This document shows positions 1 through 11,085 of a stretch of DNA of 64,000 bases, in pieces. The notes beneath the pieces are model-generated. The model saw only the letters and a list, made by a program, of their open reading frames with translations. It had not been told where the DNA came from and ran no database searches. Position 1 is the stretch's first letter. Every line of letters starts with the position of its first letter. Origin of the DNA: Palaemon carinicauda (taxonomy: Eukaryota; Arthropoda; Malacostraca; Decapoda; Palaemonidae); NCBI RefSeq assembly GCF_036898095.1, contig NC_090746.1, positions 50,329,596 through 50,393,595 of the forward strand, read 5' to 3'. The translations under genes and the position numbers were made by a program.

Positions 1-751
1 TGCTCCTTTTAGGTCACTGGCTGACCAGTCTCTTCTACGAAGTGTTTCTCTTTCGTTCGCGAGAGAGTACACTCATAGAGACTCCTCTTCGGAGGATTCT
101 TCTGCTGCTGTTGTTGTTGGCCTCCCTCGCCGTAAGGCCCACCGTCCGCCTCGTCGTAAGGGCCTCTCATCTCCCTATAAGGGTGCTAAGAGGCGCCTTT
201 TTGAATCTCCGTTTGCAGCCTACAACTCCTTTTTCTTGATCTTCCGCCTTGGTGCAGATGGACAGCAGTCCGATCTCGTCTTCCGACGGGCAACGGTCTT
301 CCCGACGGACAACGGTCTTCCAACGGACATCAGTCTCCCGGCGGACAGGCTACGGTCTTCCGATGGACATGTGTCTCCCGACGGACAACGTTCCCTTCGG
401 GGCAAAGGGTTGCCTCCCACGGGGGGTTCTTCCCTTGCGTGTCAGGGTTCCCCTGCACGCCCTTCTGCTGTGTTCTCTCCTGCTCCTGCTCAGTGTTAGC
501 GCACAGGCGCTCTCCTGCTCATCAGCGCTTCCTGATCGCTAGCGCTCTCCTTTCGCCAGCGCTCTCCTTTCGCCAGCGCTCTCCTGTTTGTCAGCGCTCT
601 CATGATGATTATCCCTGCTGTTCCTGTTGGTTCCTGTTACGCGCCCTGTGCGCCCACGTTCGCCCTCGCGATCTAGAACTTCGGTTCAGGTCTGGGTCAA
701 GGACTCTTCTTCTATGCGCAGGCTTCCACGCGTTGCCTTCTGCTCGTCAGC

Positions 752-841
752 GATCATCAGCTCGCCAGCGATCACCAGCTCGCCAGCGATCACCTGCTCG
801 CCAGCGATCACCTGCTCGCCAGCGTTCACCTGCTCGCCAGC
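752..841 (+). repeat. 18-bp tandem repeat, about 5 units
   Basis: The unit is close to CGATCACCTGCTCGCCAG and encodes a repeating six-residue Ser/Pro/Ala/Ile/Thr peptide. Its period is a multiple of three, unlike the two larger minisatellites downstream. Confidence 0.8.
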
Positions 842-1003
842 ACGCACAGGCGATTTTAGTATCGCCTATTCAACAGCGTTCTACTCATCAGCGATCACCT
901 GTCTCTCGGCGATCTCCCGATTGCCCGCGTGTGTTACAGCCGGCACGCCAACGTTCTCCAACACTTCTGAAGGAATATAGTTCGCCAGCTACTAGCTCGC
1001 CAT

Positions 1004-1353
1004 CGCCCACCTGCGCATGCTGCTCGCCATCGCGCGATCGCCCACCTGCGGATGCTGCTCGCCATCGCGCGATCGCCCACCTGCGCATGCTGCTCGCCAT
1101 CTCGCGATCGCCCACCTGCGCATGCTGCTCGCCATCTCGCGATCGCCCACCTGCGCATGCTGCTCGCCATCGCGCGATCGCCCACCTGCGCCTGCTGCTC
1201 GCCATCGCGCGATCGCCCACCTGCGCATGCTGCTCACCATCGCGCGATCGCCCACCTGCGCATGCTGCTCGCCATCGCGCGATCGCCCACCTGCGCCTGC
1301 TGCTCGCCATCGCGCGATCGCTCACCTGCGCCTGCTGCTCGCCATCGCTTGCC
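1004..1353 (+). repeat. 35-bp minisatellite, 10 units
   Basis: Ten head-to-tail units start every 35 bases from 1004, each holding CGCCCACCTGCG and GCTGCTCGCCATC, with only a few substitutions. The unit is not a multiple of three, so each reading frame cycles through all phases every 105 bases and encodes the same 35-residue periodic peptide. This explains the open frames on both strands. Confidence 0.95.
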
Positions 1354-1717
1354 AACGCGTCGACATGCCACAACGCGCCATCGCCAACCTGCGCGTTAGC
1401 GCTCACCAGCTCACCACCGATCGCCTGTTGATCCATATCGCCAACGGTCTTCCTCGCCCACGCGGCAGCGCGTTTCCTCGCCATCGCGCTAACGCTTGCG
1501 TTCGCCGCCTCAGACTCGCGCTCATTCACCTGCCCACCCTCGCGACCGCTCGCCTGCGCGACTGTTCGCCCGCGCGACTGTTCGCCCGCGCGACCGCTTG
1601 CCTGCGCGCCCGCGCGATCATTCGCCTGCGCGCCCACACACCCACGTGCCTGCACGTTTACGCTCATGCGCGTCCGCGCACATGCTTTCCAATGTTCGCC
1701 CGCGCGCTGACCAACGG

Positions 1718-1923
1718 CATTCCGTCGCGCGGACGGACGGCGTTCCGTCGCGCGGACGGACGGCGTTCCGTCGCGCGGACCGACGGCGTTCCGTCGCGCG
1801 GACCGACGGCGGTCCGTCGCGCGGACCGACGGCGGTCCGTCGCGCGGACCGACGGCGGTCCGTCGCGCGGACCGACGGCGTTCCGTCGCGCGGACCGACG
1901 GCGTTTCTTCGCACGAACGTCGG
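1718..1923 (+). repeat. 23-bp minisatellite, 8-9 units
   Basis: Units of 23 bases built around CCGTCGCGCGGACSGACGG start at 1718, 1741, 1764, 1787, 1810, 1833, 1856 and 1879, with a diverged last unit to 1923. This period also leaves remainder 2 on division by three. Confidence 0.95.
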
Positions 1924-3139
1924 CTTAATTCTTGCAGTATCCATTGCTCGTCTATGGGTTATCGCTCGCCGACCACCAGCTCTCGCCCTTCCTACCAAGC
2001 TCGCCCTCCTTCTGCGCTCCTTCGCTCACCTTCGTTTGCGTTCCTGCGTGACCGGGCATGGGCGCTTTCACGTTCGCCCACCCGCAAATCTTTGAATTAC
2101 CATCGCGCGAGCTCCAGGGCGATTGCGACCACAATTCCCATTGGGGTTTTCACAGCATGGCCAGCCTGGCAAGTTCTTCTGGAGCGTATTTCCAGAACAC
2201 GGCCTCACCCCGTAAACGCAGAGCATGGCACTTGCAAGAATAGGAAGAAACTTCAGGGAGGTCTGAGCAACACTCCTCTTTCCAGAACCTGGGTTAGCCC
2301 TTCCCCGTCATTCCCTGGAAGGATTGTTGGGGGGGGGGGGCTTTCCGTTCGAGATTTCTCCATCGGCCAAGGGGTGACTGCTTACCCCTTCCTATGGGGG
2401 CTTACCAGGTCCTTTCACTCCTCGGTTACGGCCCGAGGTTTGGTTCAAGGAAGCTACAGGAAGATCATGGGTACTTTCCTCTCGAGCTCAGGCACCTTGG
2501 CCTTTCGTCGTTAAGTATCTAACTTGCGGACAAGCTCGATGTTGTACCATCTGGACGCTCTGACTGAGGGCTTCCTTCGGGTGTCTCATCTGTGGAGGTC
2601 GACGACCTCAGACACCCTTTCATCCTTGAGAAGAGTTTGTTTGTGCCCAAGGACAGAGACTTAGACAGCGGCTGTGCGGAGGAAATCGACTTCCATTTTC
2701 ACTCCTCCAAGGCGCTTTCTTCCAGACTCTGCAGGGCTCCAGCGCCCTTTTCTTTCAACCACGTCGGCCTAAGTTATCGGCTACGACAACTGGGACAAGG
2801 TGTCCAATTGCAGTTTCCTCCTGTCAGGAACAGATGGCACGGGAGGCTCCCCCGGGGGGGCATAGTCCTAAAAGGAGCGTCAGAGTTCACGAACTCTAGG
2901 ATTGCAGGTTTCTCGCTGGGAGGATGCTTAAGGTTACTCATCCGAATGACAGCTTCCCGATGCCCATTCCCGCACAATCTCTGTGATCAGCCAAGGATAT
3001 CGCGCCTGCCGTCTCTGTCAGCGAATTCAGTGTCTCTGAACCTCTATGCCATAGCGTCGGCAAGAGTTGCCCGGTTGGGCAGAATGATCCATACCTTAGG
3101 CAAAGGTCCTCCATAGGATCATCGACGGCTTCACCCCCG

Positions 3140-4815
3140 GCCTCTTCAGTCGATCCTTTCTTGTAAGGAAGGATCTGAGAGGGGAGTTCCGTAGTCGACC
3201 TCTCAGCCCTGATCAAGTTTGTCGAACAAACTTCGGCCAGCGTAGAACAGCAGAATCGATCAGACTGGTAACGAGGCGACAGGACTCCTTAAACCCTGGA
3301 TCGGAAGGACGGGTACTTTCAGTTTCCATTCCATCCATCTTCCAGGGAGCTCATCAAATTCAGCCTAGACTGCAAGTATTCCTGCTTATGATGCAGTGTG
3401 GCTATCCCGCCGTGGCATAGCAGGTTTTTTTCCCCAGAAAACTCTCCCTGCTTTCCTCATGGCCGCTCAGGTGCAGGCTTCCACCGCCTCGGCTTTTTGG
3501 AGGGCTGGTCAACTCCGGTAGGCTCGGGTTCGACCTTCTTCAGCGCCGGGACAAGCTTCCGGATGCTTACCATGAGTGTGGGTTCATGGTATTTTGCTTG
3601 GAGCCTTCTCTTCTTCTGCCTCAACATCTGGAGTATCTGGCCATGATATTGAGTCAACGGCCTTACCACGTTGGAAACCCTGCTTCTCGTCCGTCCAGCG
3701 AGGTTAAGCAACGTCGGTTCTGGTCGGTACTTGGATGGGTGACCACCTGGGGACGCCAGATTCTGTTGCCACATCCTCCGAGCCTTCCTTTCAGTTGACT
3801 GTGGCAAGACTGAGGAGAGTCGCAGTACCTGTTCTCAGTCAAGCAGAGCTTTCAACCCTACCTTGGAACGTTTCCTAGTTCTCCTTTCCTCATTGACCCG
3901 TCTATAGTCCGAACGGTCGCCTCAGGATAAGTTCCATGTGGGGCGGTCCAAGTTCCGGTGGTTTCAGGCAACGTTTAACCGGAGTTCCTGGCCCCTATGG
4001 GACCAGCGGAACTATTAGACCTGCAATGGATGTTGACCTATGGAACCTCTTGATGGTAGTGGATATTCTCGTCCTTTCCCCACATTCTTGATGCTGTTCT
4101 TGGACTCGTCAAAGGAAAGGGGGGGGGGGCATGTTGCGGTCCAGGCCTATGGTCAAGACCTGAAGGATACCTCTCCATCATTTAGGCAGGCTTAGGGGCC
4201 GTAGTCTGGCCCCTCTACAGATCCTACAGCTCCTGCCGAGTCGCCCCGTGCGCGTCGACTTCATGATTCTGGCGTGTTCTAACTAGCAGGGGACGCATTT
4301 TCACACCTTCACATCTTGCAGTAGAGATACCGGGATGATTGAGATTATCTCAATACCTTCATCGGCTCTCTCATTCCAGGCAGAGGAATGTTCTCTCCGA
4401 CTATCTGAGCAGAGCCTCGTAGAGAGAGTGTACCTGGGGGTCTTTGACCTTGAGTAACCAGCAAGTCCTGGTCTGGGGGACCTGATCGCGACAGCTTGGA
4501 ACCTCAAGCTTCCGCTGTTCTTCCCCCCAGTCTCAGACCCCGAGACTCTGGCAAGATGCATTCCAGTGATTGTGGGACAACTTCGACGCCTGCGTCTTCC
4601 CTCCTTTTTGTCTGTGGACAATGGGTCTCAACAAGACCAGGTTGTCTGTCAACCTTTCAATGGGAGAGGTCCACTGGGACTATGCGCAGAACGGTTTCTG
4701 GACCCTCTGCTTCCCCTGACGGAACTCCCGGGAGAGCTTCTCCCACGGCGCAGACTACTCAAACAACCACACTACGACATCTCCCCCGAACCGGGGCGTC
4801 GCTTCGGCTTCATGC
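3140..4815 (+). pseudogene. decayed RT-RNase H of element 1, interrupted by a 5S sequence
   Basis: DIRS RT can be followed in broken frames: a palm-like start near 3150-3300 (FSRSFLVRK, then a TAESIRLVTRRQD-type stretch) and a thumb region ending in EYLAM (3620-3650). The reading resumes after 3771 with an RAFLS-type stretch and continues through RNase H-like remnants. Near 4370-4410 one frame reads RQRNVLSDYLSR, the usual end of the DIRS RNase H region, followed by a VSDPE-type stretch at about 4530. The YLDD box is not readable. Several stops and frameshifts are present, so the gene is dead. Confidence 0.6.
3653..3771 (+). rRNA. 5S rRNA-like sequence (probable pseudogene) inside RT
   Basis: The 119-nt segment matches the animal 5S rRNA pattern from end to end. 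It starts GTCAACGGCC-TACCACG, carries TTCTCGTCC and GGTTAAGCAACGTCGG (box A position), then GTACTTGGATGGGTGACC followed by CCTGGG (box C position), and ends near GTTGCCA. The internal promoter boxes are nearly canonical, while the two halves of the closing helix pair imperfectly and no T-run follows, so a pseudogene is more likely than an active gene. It lies between the RT thumb motif (EYLAM) and the following RT segment. No target duplication is evident. Confidence 0.85.
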
Positions 4816-4819
4816 CTGG

Positions 4820-5880
4820 AGACACTACGCCTCCTCCTCAAGAAGAGACAACCCGCTACAGTCGCGGTACGGAGGTCGCGTCATCTGCGATAGTCATCCG
4901 CAGGGGTCTTCCAGGCAAAGTGAAGAGTCTTCGGTGGTTGGTGCCGTGGGAGATATACCTCTTCCCTTGAGGCCTCTTCTCCAGCAATAACGGTCTTATT
5001 GCCTTTCGGCGGGAGGAAACTCCTTTCCGCTCTCGGCAATGAAGCCTGTCGCTCAGCCTTTCCCTGACTTTCAGGCTTAAAGGAATAACTTTTTCCTGCC
5101 CGCTGGATCTTTCCTCGCTCATGCGAAGCTACGTTCGTCCCTGCCCTAGTCGGAGGAAGACCTCCAACTTGGAGCATGGCTCGGACTTTTAGTCCTTTAG
5201 GAGATCTTCTCAAGATCCTTTACGACGGGCCTTGGATTGTATTCCGCCTTGGGTCTCCTGCTCACTCTGGCCACGGCCAGTGTGTAAGTAATTTTCTTGG
5301 TCTCGTACGACTCCGCCCTTTCTAAGGAAGAGGGGAAGGCAACATTCAGGTTCGCTCCTGAGTTGTTGGCTAGACTCAGAATCTGGGGGTCCCGGCCCTT
5401 CGGTCCAATTCCTTCAAGATTTCGAGTCTCCATTCTGTATCTGTATCTGATGTCCCAAGACCTTCTCTTTCTTGCCAGTAAAGGAATCGAGAGGTTAGCT
5501 TTGGGAACAGCTGCAGTTTGTCCTCAGTTGCAGCCAATTTGGGAGCACAAGGAGGACACGGGGGAGAGTCACCAGTATACCTCTTCAGCCCGGACTCAAG
5601 GACATTCATCTCGACCTGTCTCCAGACCCTCCCCCGTCACGTCGCCCTACAGCACGATGTTGGATACATCGCAACGTCCCTCGCCTACGAGTAATACTAC
5701 TCTGTGACGCAGGTGCTACAAGCTGGAGTCTGGAAGCGTCTAATGAACTTCGCAGCCCGCTTCCTGCAGGGCGTGACCCACAGGAGTCTCGATACGTTTT
5801 CTATCGCTCTGTGGTGGCTACACAATAGCTGGTCTAACCTCAGGCTCCTTTTTGGACAGGTAGCAGAAGGTTGAGGGCAT
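4820..5880 (+). pseudogene. decayed YR gene of element 1
   Basis: Broken frames run through a core-binding-like stretch (WCRG near 4940). At about 5640-5690 one frame reads HVALQ then YIATSLAYE, at the place of the HxxR box. At about 5710-5800 it reads a VLQAGVWKR...FAARFLQGV stretch, where the catalytic tyrosine of a typical F-x-x-x-Y-L context appears replaced by F. Frame breaks and a stop between the last two boxes rule out a working enzyme. Confidence 0.55.
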
Positions 5881-6314
5881 TGTTATCAGGTTTTAGTCTG
5901 CATGAACGAAAGAAGTATGTCTGGCCCTTATTTCTTTCTTCATCATCCCCTCTACGGGGAAGCAGCATCCTGGTCTCTGCATAGCTGACCTCGAACCTCT
6001 GCAGGTAAACCATGCTTCCTTGTGTTCCGAGTATTGAGTCAATACTGTCGCGTCCCCCATACCCTGACGAGGTGGTATTGGGAACGTCCTAACCCAGAGT
6101 TCCTTCTGGAACTCCAGGTCAACTGCCTAGGACGGGTCACACTTCTTCCTTCACACACAAGCTTATGTAGGCCACACGGTTCCTTGCGGAGCAAGGAACT
6201 TGTGAGGTGCAGGGACTCCTTTTCTCGAGTGTGACTCACTCGGATTCTGAGTCCCTGGGTAAAGCCAAAGCCAGTATGGCTGGGGACTTTCCACCCTACC
6301 TAATGGGTAAGTCA
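5881..6314 (+). other. 3' noncoding part of element 1
   Basis: Between the YR remnant and the ICR there is no recognisable coding sequence or RNA. It is inferred to be element 3' sequence. Confidence 0.4.
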
Positions 6315-6416
6315 CCCAATGTAAATAGCGTGGTTTGTATTTTGGTTACGGAACAAATGACAAATTCGAAGATAATTTGTATTTTTCCTAACCATACAAA
6401 CCTTAGCTATTTACAC
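6315..6416 (+). repeat. internal complementary region (ICR) of element 1
   Basis: The segment begins CCCAATGTAAATAGCG and ends GCTATTTACAC. Its second half is the reverse complement of the right terminus (6607-6668). By analogy with the other elements, its first half should be the reverse complement of the unseen left terminus. This is the circle-junction template typical of DIRS elements. Confidence 0.8.
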
Positions 6417-6606
6417 ATATTTGCCCGCCAGCCCTGTCCCCCAAGACAAGTCCTACCTCCAAGTGAAAGTGAGCATTCATCTGTGTGTGAGGGGGGGGAG
6501 GGGTAGCTAGCTACCACTCCCCTACCCCCCCGCTAACTAGCGCGGGGGTAATACACCCTCGTTAAATTCTAATGGCTCGCCATTTCAGCTGTGCTAAAAG
6601 GTAAAC

Positions 6607-6668
6607 CCAATGTAAATAGCTAAGGTTTGTATGGTTAGGAAAAATACAAATTATCTTCGAATTTGTCA
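6607..6668 (+). repeat. right terminal repeat of element 1
   Basis: CCCAATGTAAATAGCTAAGG through CGAATTTGTCA is the reverse complement of the second half of the ICR at 6315-6416, which places the element end at about 6668. Confidence 0.8.
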
Positions 6669-7458
6669 TGTTAAAGAAACTATTTGGTATTTAATTTCCT
6701 TAGTCTTATATTAGGTATAATTATTGAGTTTTATCCCAAGTGTATGATTGTTATTTATGTAGTGCTAGAAATGTTCATTACTTATCTAGTACTTTTGTAG
6801 TGCTAGAAATGTTCATTACTTATGTAGCACTGAAAGTATTGCTCAAGCCATTTGATTGTTGATATGCAGTACACAAAATTTGTTTGCAGAAAAATATTCA
6901 TAGTATGTATAACTGTGCATAAAAATGATAATAGATGATTAGTATTACCTACCAGGCTATGTATTATAGAGTAGGTATTTTTTACAAAGAATCAAACTCT
7001 GTCATGGGGCATTTTCAACCTCTGCATCAGCGTATGCCAGGCATTATAATAAGTGAAAGTACCCATCATTCCTGTGGAATTATACATGACTGAAGAGCTG
7101 AAATTCTGGTTAGTGACTAAAGTAGCTTTTCAGTCTATAAATTGTTTTTCATTTACTATTTATACAACTGGAGGCACACTTTGACAATTCAGCTTTTTCC
7201 ACTTCGTAGGAACAAACTGGAACTTTTCTTTTTGTAAATTACATTTCTTGATACTGTATACATATCTTTATCACATATCTAATGTTTAGACTCTTTAACT
7301 ACTGTAACCTTATAGCATCAACAGACAACCTAGCTTTTTTTTATGTGAAGATAATTAATTAAATAAAACTATGGTTTATATCTCTCAGAAAATGCAGTCT
7401 GCTTTTTATTATGCTCTTTTACATGTATTGTTAGGAGTTTTGTTTACATAGTCATGTT
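6669..7458. other. AT-rich host spacer
   Basis: No gene is seen. A 28-bp direct repeat occurs twice (6758-6785 and 6796-6823, core AGTGCTAGAAATGTTCATTA). The rest is AT-rich sequence without repeats shared with other parts of the window. Confidence 0.6.
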
Positions 7459-7632
7459 TTTTTCAATATTAAACTTAGCCGGTGATCATATAGCTGCAAC
7501 TCTGTTGCTCGACAGAAAAACCTACGGTCAAAATACGCCAGCGATCGCTATGCAGGTGGGGGTGTACATCAACAGCGCCATCTGTCGAGCAGGTACTTAG
7601 TACTCCAAGTAAACAAAGAACCAATTTTCTCT
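7459..7632 (+). repeat. left ITR of element 2
   Basis: It runs from TTTTTCAATATTAAACTTAG to about AACCAATTTTCTC and matches the reverse complement of 13724-13917, apart from about 20 extra terminal bases on the right side. Confidence 0.9.
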
Positions 7633-8829
7633 CTGTCGGGCTACTGACAAGACCTACTAATACGCTGTTACTAACTGGATTTGTTTTCACAACTATTTGG
7701 TGAAGTACACTATTCTAGTTTTGAGCTTTCGCTATGCAGGGGTTTTATCTTCATCTCAAAACTTGAACTCGTTTTGGATAGATTTAATTATGGTGACAAA
7801 GAGAGTATGGACTCTCTTTCACTTTTAAATGGCCGACCCTTCCCTTAGACGGAAGTGTGTTTAGGTTTTTAGTAATTTTGCTTAACACGTTATAGATCTA
7901 TATATTTTATATCTCTCCGCCTTTATTAGGCCTCTTCGATTAACTTTCCATTTATTATAAACATATAAAAATAAATTTTTGTTTTGTTTATATGCGACCT
8001 TTCCTGATAGTAGGCGGTCCTAACTTGGAACCGAAGTTAATCAACGTTGAGCCCGTTATATCATATTTAGCCTTTAAAGAATTTAAAACTTTTTAAATTT
8101 AATGTTTTATGAAAGAATTTCTTTGATAGTCTTCGTACTGTTTTCAAAGATGAACTAACGTTTAGTTTTTTAGACTACGCAGTTGTTGACGTTCAGGACG
8201 TTCAACATGCGCTCTATCGTTACGATAGAGAGAGAGTGTATCACGGTTTCACTTTGCAGTAAGAGTAAATCGATTCTGACGTTTCGTTCATTCTTTCTTA
8301 GCTTAAATGGTTTAAATTCTAAATTAAAGGAACTTTTTATTTGGAAAACCTTTCAGTTTTTTCCTTTAGCCAAATAACATGTTTTTTTTGACGATATATA
8401 ATTGGGCTCTTCTCTCAGGAGCGAAATCAAGAGAGAAAGAGAGAGAGAGATAGAGACGGAGGGAGAGAGAGGAGAAAAAACGTTCCGTTCAAGCGGGTAA
8501 CGTTGTTCTCTTGTTACTCTCCTCCCTAGTCGCTGTACGGGGAAGAAGGTAAAACGTTTCTAGGGTTTTATTCTTGTCCCCAGGCTATGTGCGGTGAGAG
8601 ATTGTAAACATAGTTTATTTGAACTAGTGTTTAGTCTCTTTCCCAGCCACTGAATTCTTTATCTTTATATATGTTTTCTGTTTTTGCTAGTATTAATGAG
8701 CTACATTATACGACTGTTTTCGCAATTACTACCTTTTAATGAAGGGTAGAATTGCGTGTTTCAGGTAGAAATCAGTAAAAGTTTCGATTTCAGTGAAATA
8801 AGTGCAAAACAGAAAATCGAAGTGATAAA
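7633..8829 (+). other. leader of element 2
   Basis: No convincing coding sequence. Purine-rich AGAG runs lie at about 8430-8470. In element 3 the corresponding leader ends at the gag ATG; here the gag N-terminus, with its cysteine cluster, is missing. Confidence 0.5.
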
Positions 8830-11085
8830 GTGATATGCGCAAAGTGTTACAGTGTTGCGTCCGAGGGTTCGTCTGTTCGTGCCTGTCGTTCACCTAGTCC
8901 GGGACCTCTTGCAAGCTCCCAAGCCCAGGGGAGAAGTAATGTCGAACGACTTATGGGTTCGTCAGGCCTTGATCAACGAACAGACGTTTCCCTCCGTGGT
9001 TTCGGGCGTATCTACCAAGATCGCCCCACCCACACAAAGACGAGAGAGCCCATTTACTTCTCATCTGCGGAAGAGGTTTCTCGTAAGAAACCATGGACCA
9101 AGGTCTCGCAGCTTATTAAGCGCAAGTCGGTCCCTTCCGCGCAAGTCCAACGGCCCAGTTGTAGCCACTGGGTCAGTTCGGACTCGCTGCAGTCTTCCAA
9201 CGACTGCTCACCTCCTAAGAGAGGCAAAGCGGTACCGCAACAGGCAGTAACACCGTCTGTTGCCGCACCTGCTACTGTAGACCCTAAGTGGTCTTTGCTG
9301 CAGACCATGCAGACACAGTTAACATCTTTAATGCAGGACTTTCATGCGGAGAAGGTTGACGCTGCACCCGTTAGCCTACAACCAACCACGGTTGTGCGTT
9401 CAGTTGACGCTGAGGCTACCTTCTCCCGCACTCCAGCTGTGAGAGTCCCGCCACCCATGCGCAGTGTACCCTGCCAGCCGCATGTTGACGTTCAGCGACG
9501 CACGGAACCCTCCGTTGACGTTCGCGAGTTACAACAACAACCTAAGTTGTTTTGTTTTGACGCGGTGCGTCAACCTCCGCATTCTAGAGTTGTTTTGACT
9601 GCTCAGTATAGACAGTCAAAGCAGTCTCGAGTGAACACTGTATGTCCTCACGCACCTGTTGTGGTTGACAGTTCAGTTGTTGACAGTTCACAGACTGTCA
9701 AGCAGTTACATGACGTTGCCTTCTGGTCTGCTACTAATGCACCAGTGCTGTATGTCCTCACGCACCTGTTGTGGTTGACAGTTCAGTTGTTGACAGTTCA
9801 CAGACTGTCAAGCAGTTACATGACGTTGCCTTCTGGTCTGCTTCCTATGCACCAGTGAGAGACTCACTGAGATAACCTAGCTTTTATCGGACAAGGTTCC
9901 TGTAGTTGAGAAAGTGCTGTTCTCCCTCCTACTGATATTCCTTTGAGGACTCTGTCATTTGGAGAGGAGCCTTAAGCTGCTTAGCCTCCTATGGACTTTA
10001 ATTAAATCATGATGATTTTTTAAGGATCTTCGTCCGGATCTTGTAACTGCTGCTCCTCGTTCTCGTCAGAACTTACACTAGGCCTAGCTACTTCGAAGCC
10101 GTTGTTGTTAAGCTAGTGCTCTCTCGCTCTCCTAGAGAGCGTTACGTTGGCTAGGCGACTGGTTTTTGCACCAGGAGGAGTTTTAGGGATACAGCCTTTG
10201 ATTTCCCTTCTTTTAAACTGGCTTATAGAGCGAGAGTCTGTAGGACACGAGAGAAGTTCTCGGCTTGGGAGTTCATGCCTCTGCCCAGATAGACTTCTCA
10301 ATTCTGGTAGACTCGCCCTGGCGCCTAGCCAGGAGACGCTCCAAGTTGTTTACAGGTCAACTTCTCAACTTTTGTCGAGCCTTTGAAGTTTTGCTGTACT
10401 ATTATGTCACACATAACAAGGCTTCCAGGGATGGTAAATGGTTCCGCCTCAGTCGCTAACCCCGTCTGTTGCCACACCTGCTCCCGTAGACCCTAAATGA
10501 GCTTTGCTGCAAGACATGCAGTCCAAGCTTGTGTCCTTGATAGAGGACTTAAATGCGGAGAAGAACCTTCTGGCCAACAACCTTCCAACCGGTTGGTTGT
10601 GCGCCCTGTTGACGCTGAGGTATCCTACTCGCGTCTGCCAGTTGAGGTGGTTCCTCCACCGATGCGACCCAGTGTGGGTTGCCAGTCGCACGTTGACGTT
10701 AAGCGACGCTCGGAGGTGGTTGTTGACGTTCAGTGTGTCACTAGGAAGACGTTCAACAACCAGCAGAGGTGACTTGTTGTGAAGCAGTGCGTCAACCTCA
10801 GCAACCCGGTAGGGTGTTGACTGCACAACCCAGACAGTCTAGACAGTTTCGGGTTGACGCTGTACTTCCTCGCGCACCCATGGTTGTTGACAGTTCACAG
10901 ACTGTGCAGCAGTGCCATGATATTGCGTCCGGCTCCGTCACGCATCCACCAGTGCGACCGGATTCAGCGAGTCAGACGTTGCCCACTCCGTTGCCGTTTC
11001 CTCATCAGTTTCGGATGAGGAACCCTCTGATGAGGACGTTGCTGAACAAGACGATCAACCCCCAGCCCTGCTATCCATCCAGAAG
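8830..11085 (+). pseudogene. broken gag of element 2
   Basis: 8850-9500 reads a linker shared with element 3 Gag: SPSPGPLASSQAQGRSNVE, then SSAEEVSRKKPWT, then SSDSLQSSNDCSPPKRGK. The N-terminal Cys-rich part is absent. After an internal duplication (9638-9857) the frame stops. Later pieces around 10150-10380 (a DFS-like stretch also present in element 3) and 10500-11080 repeat gag-type motifs in changing frames, so the gene has been rearranged by deletion and duplication. Confidence 0.7.
9638..9857 (+). repeat. 110-bp tandem duplication in gag of element 2
   Basis: Two copies begin CTGTATGTCCTCACGCACC at 9638 and 9748 and are almost identical. 110 is not a multiple of three, so the duplication shifts the reading frame, and translation ends soon after it. 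Confidence 0.9.

Larger units (their letters stand above)
60..1990 (+). pseudogene. gag-like region of element 1, repeat-expanded
   Basis: Near 85-240 one frame reads as a basic, serine- and arginine-rich stretch (with PRRKAHRPPRRK) resembling a DIRS Gag linker. Beyond that the region is mostly tandem repeats of about 21 bp (280-390), 18 bp, 35 bp and 23 bp. Long open frames occur on both strands here, but they follow from GC-rich repeats without stop codons and show no recognisable domain. The assignment to gag rests on its position upstream of RT and is tentative. 1990-3140 holds weak, broken gag/RT-like reading and nothing else recognised. Confidence 0.45.
1..6668 (+). mobile_element. DIRS-like retrotransposon, element 1 (left end outside window)
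   Basis: The right end is defined by an ICR at 6315-6416 and a terminal repeat ending near 6668. Decayed coding regions follow DIRS order: a repeat-rich gag-like region (to about 1990), RT and RNase H (about 3140-4815), then YR (about 4820-5880). Many stops and frameshifts show an old, inactive copy. It belongs to a different family from the other DIRS elements in the window, since its ends share no sequence with theirs. The left ITR must lie upstream of base 1. Confidence 0.8.

Noticed and set aside
1004..1353. CRISPR-like array
   Set aside because: The units are contiguous without unique spacers, in a eukaryotic retrotransposon.
888..1667. Long open frame on the minus strand through the minisatellites
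   Set aside because: Its openness follows from the stop-free GC-rich repeats; no domain, and no codon pattern beyond the repeat.
1017..1928. 303-codon open frame on the plus strand
   Set aside because: Made of the 35-bp and 23-bp repeats read out of phase; not supported as a protein.
2329..2341. G homopolymers (also 4119-4129) as programmed frameshift sites
   Set aside because: They lie in decayed sequence with no continuous frames on either side.
8183..8377. 64-codon frame in the leader of element 2
   Set aside because: AT-rich, hydrophobic by composition, absent from element 3's leader.
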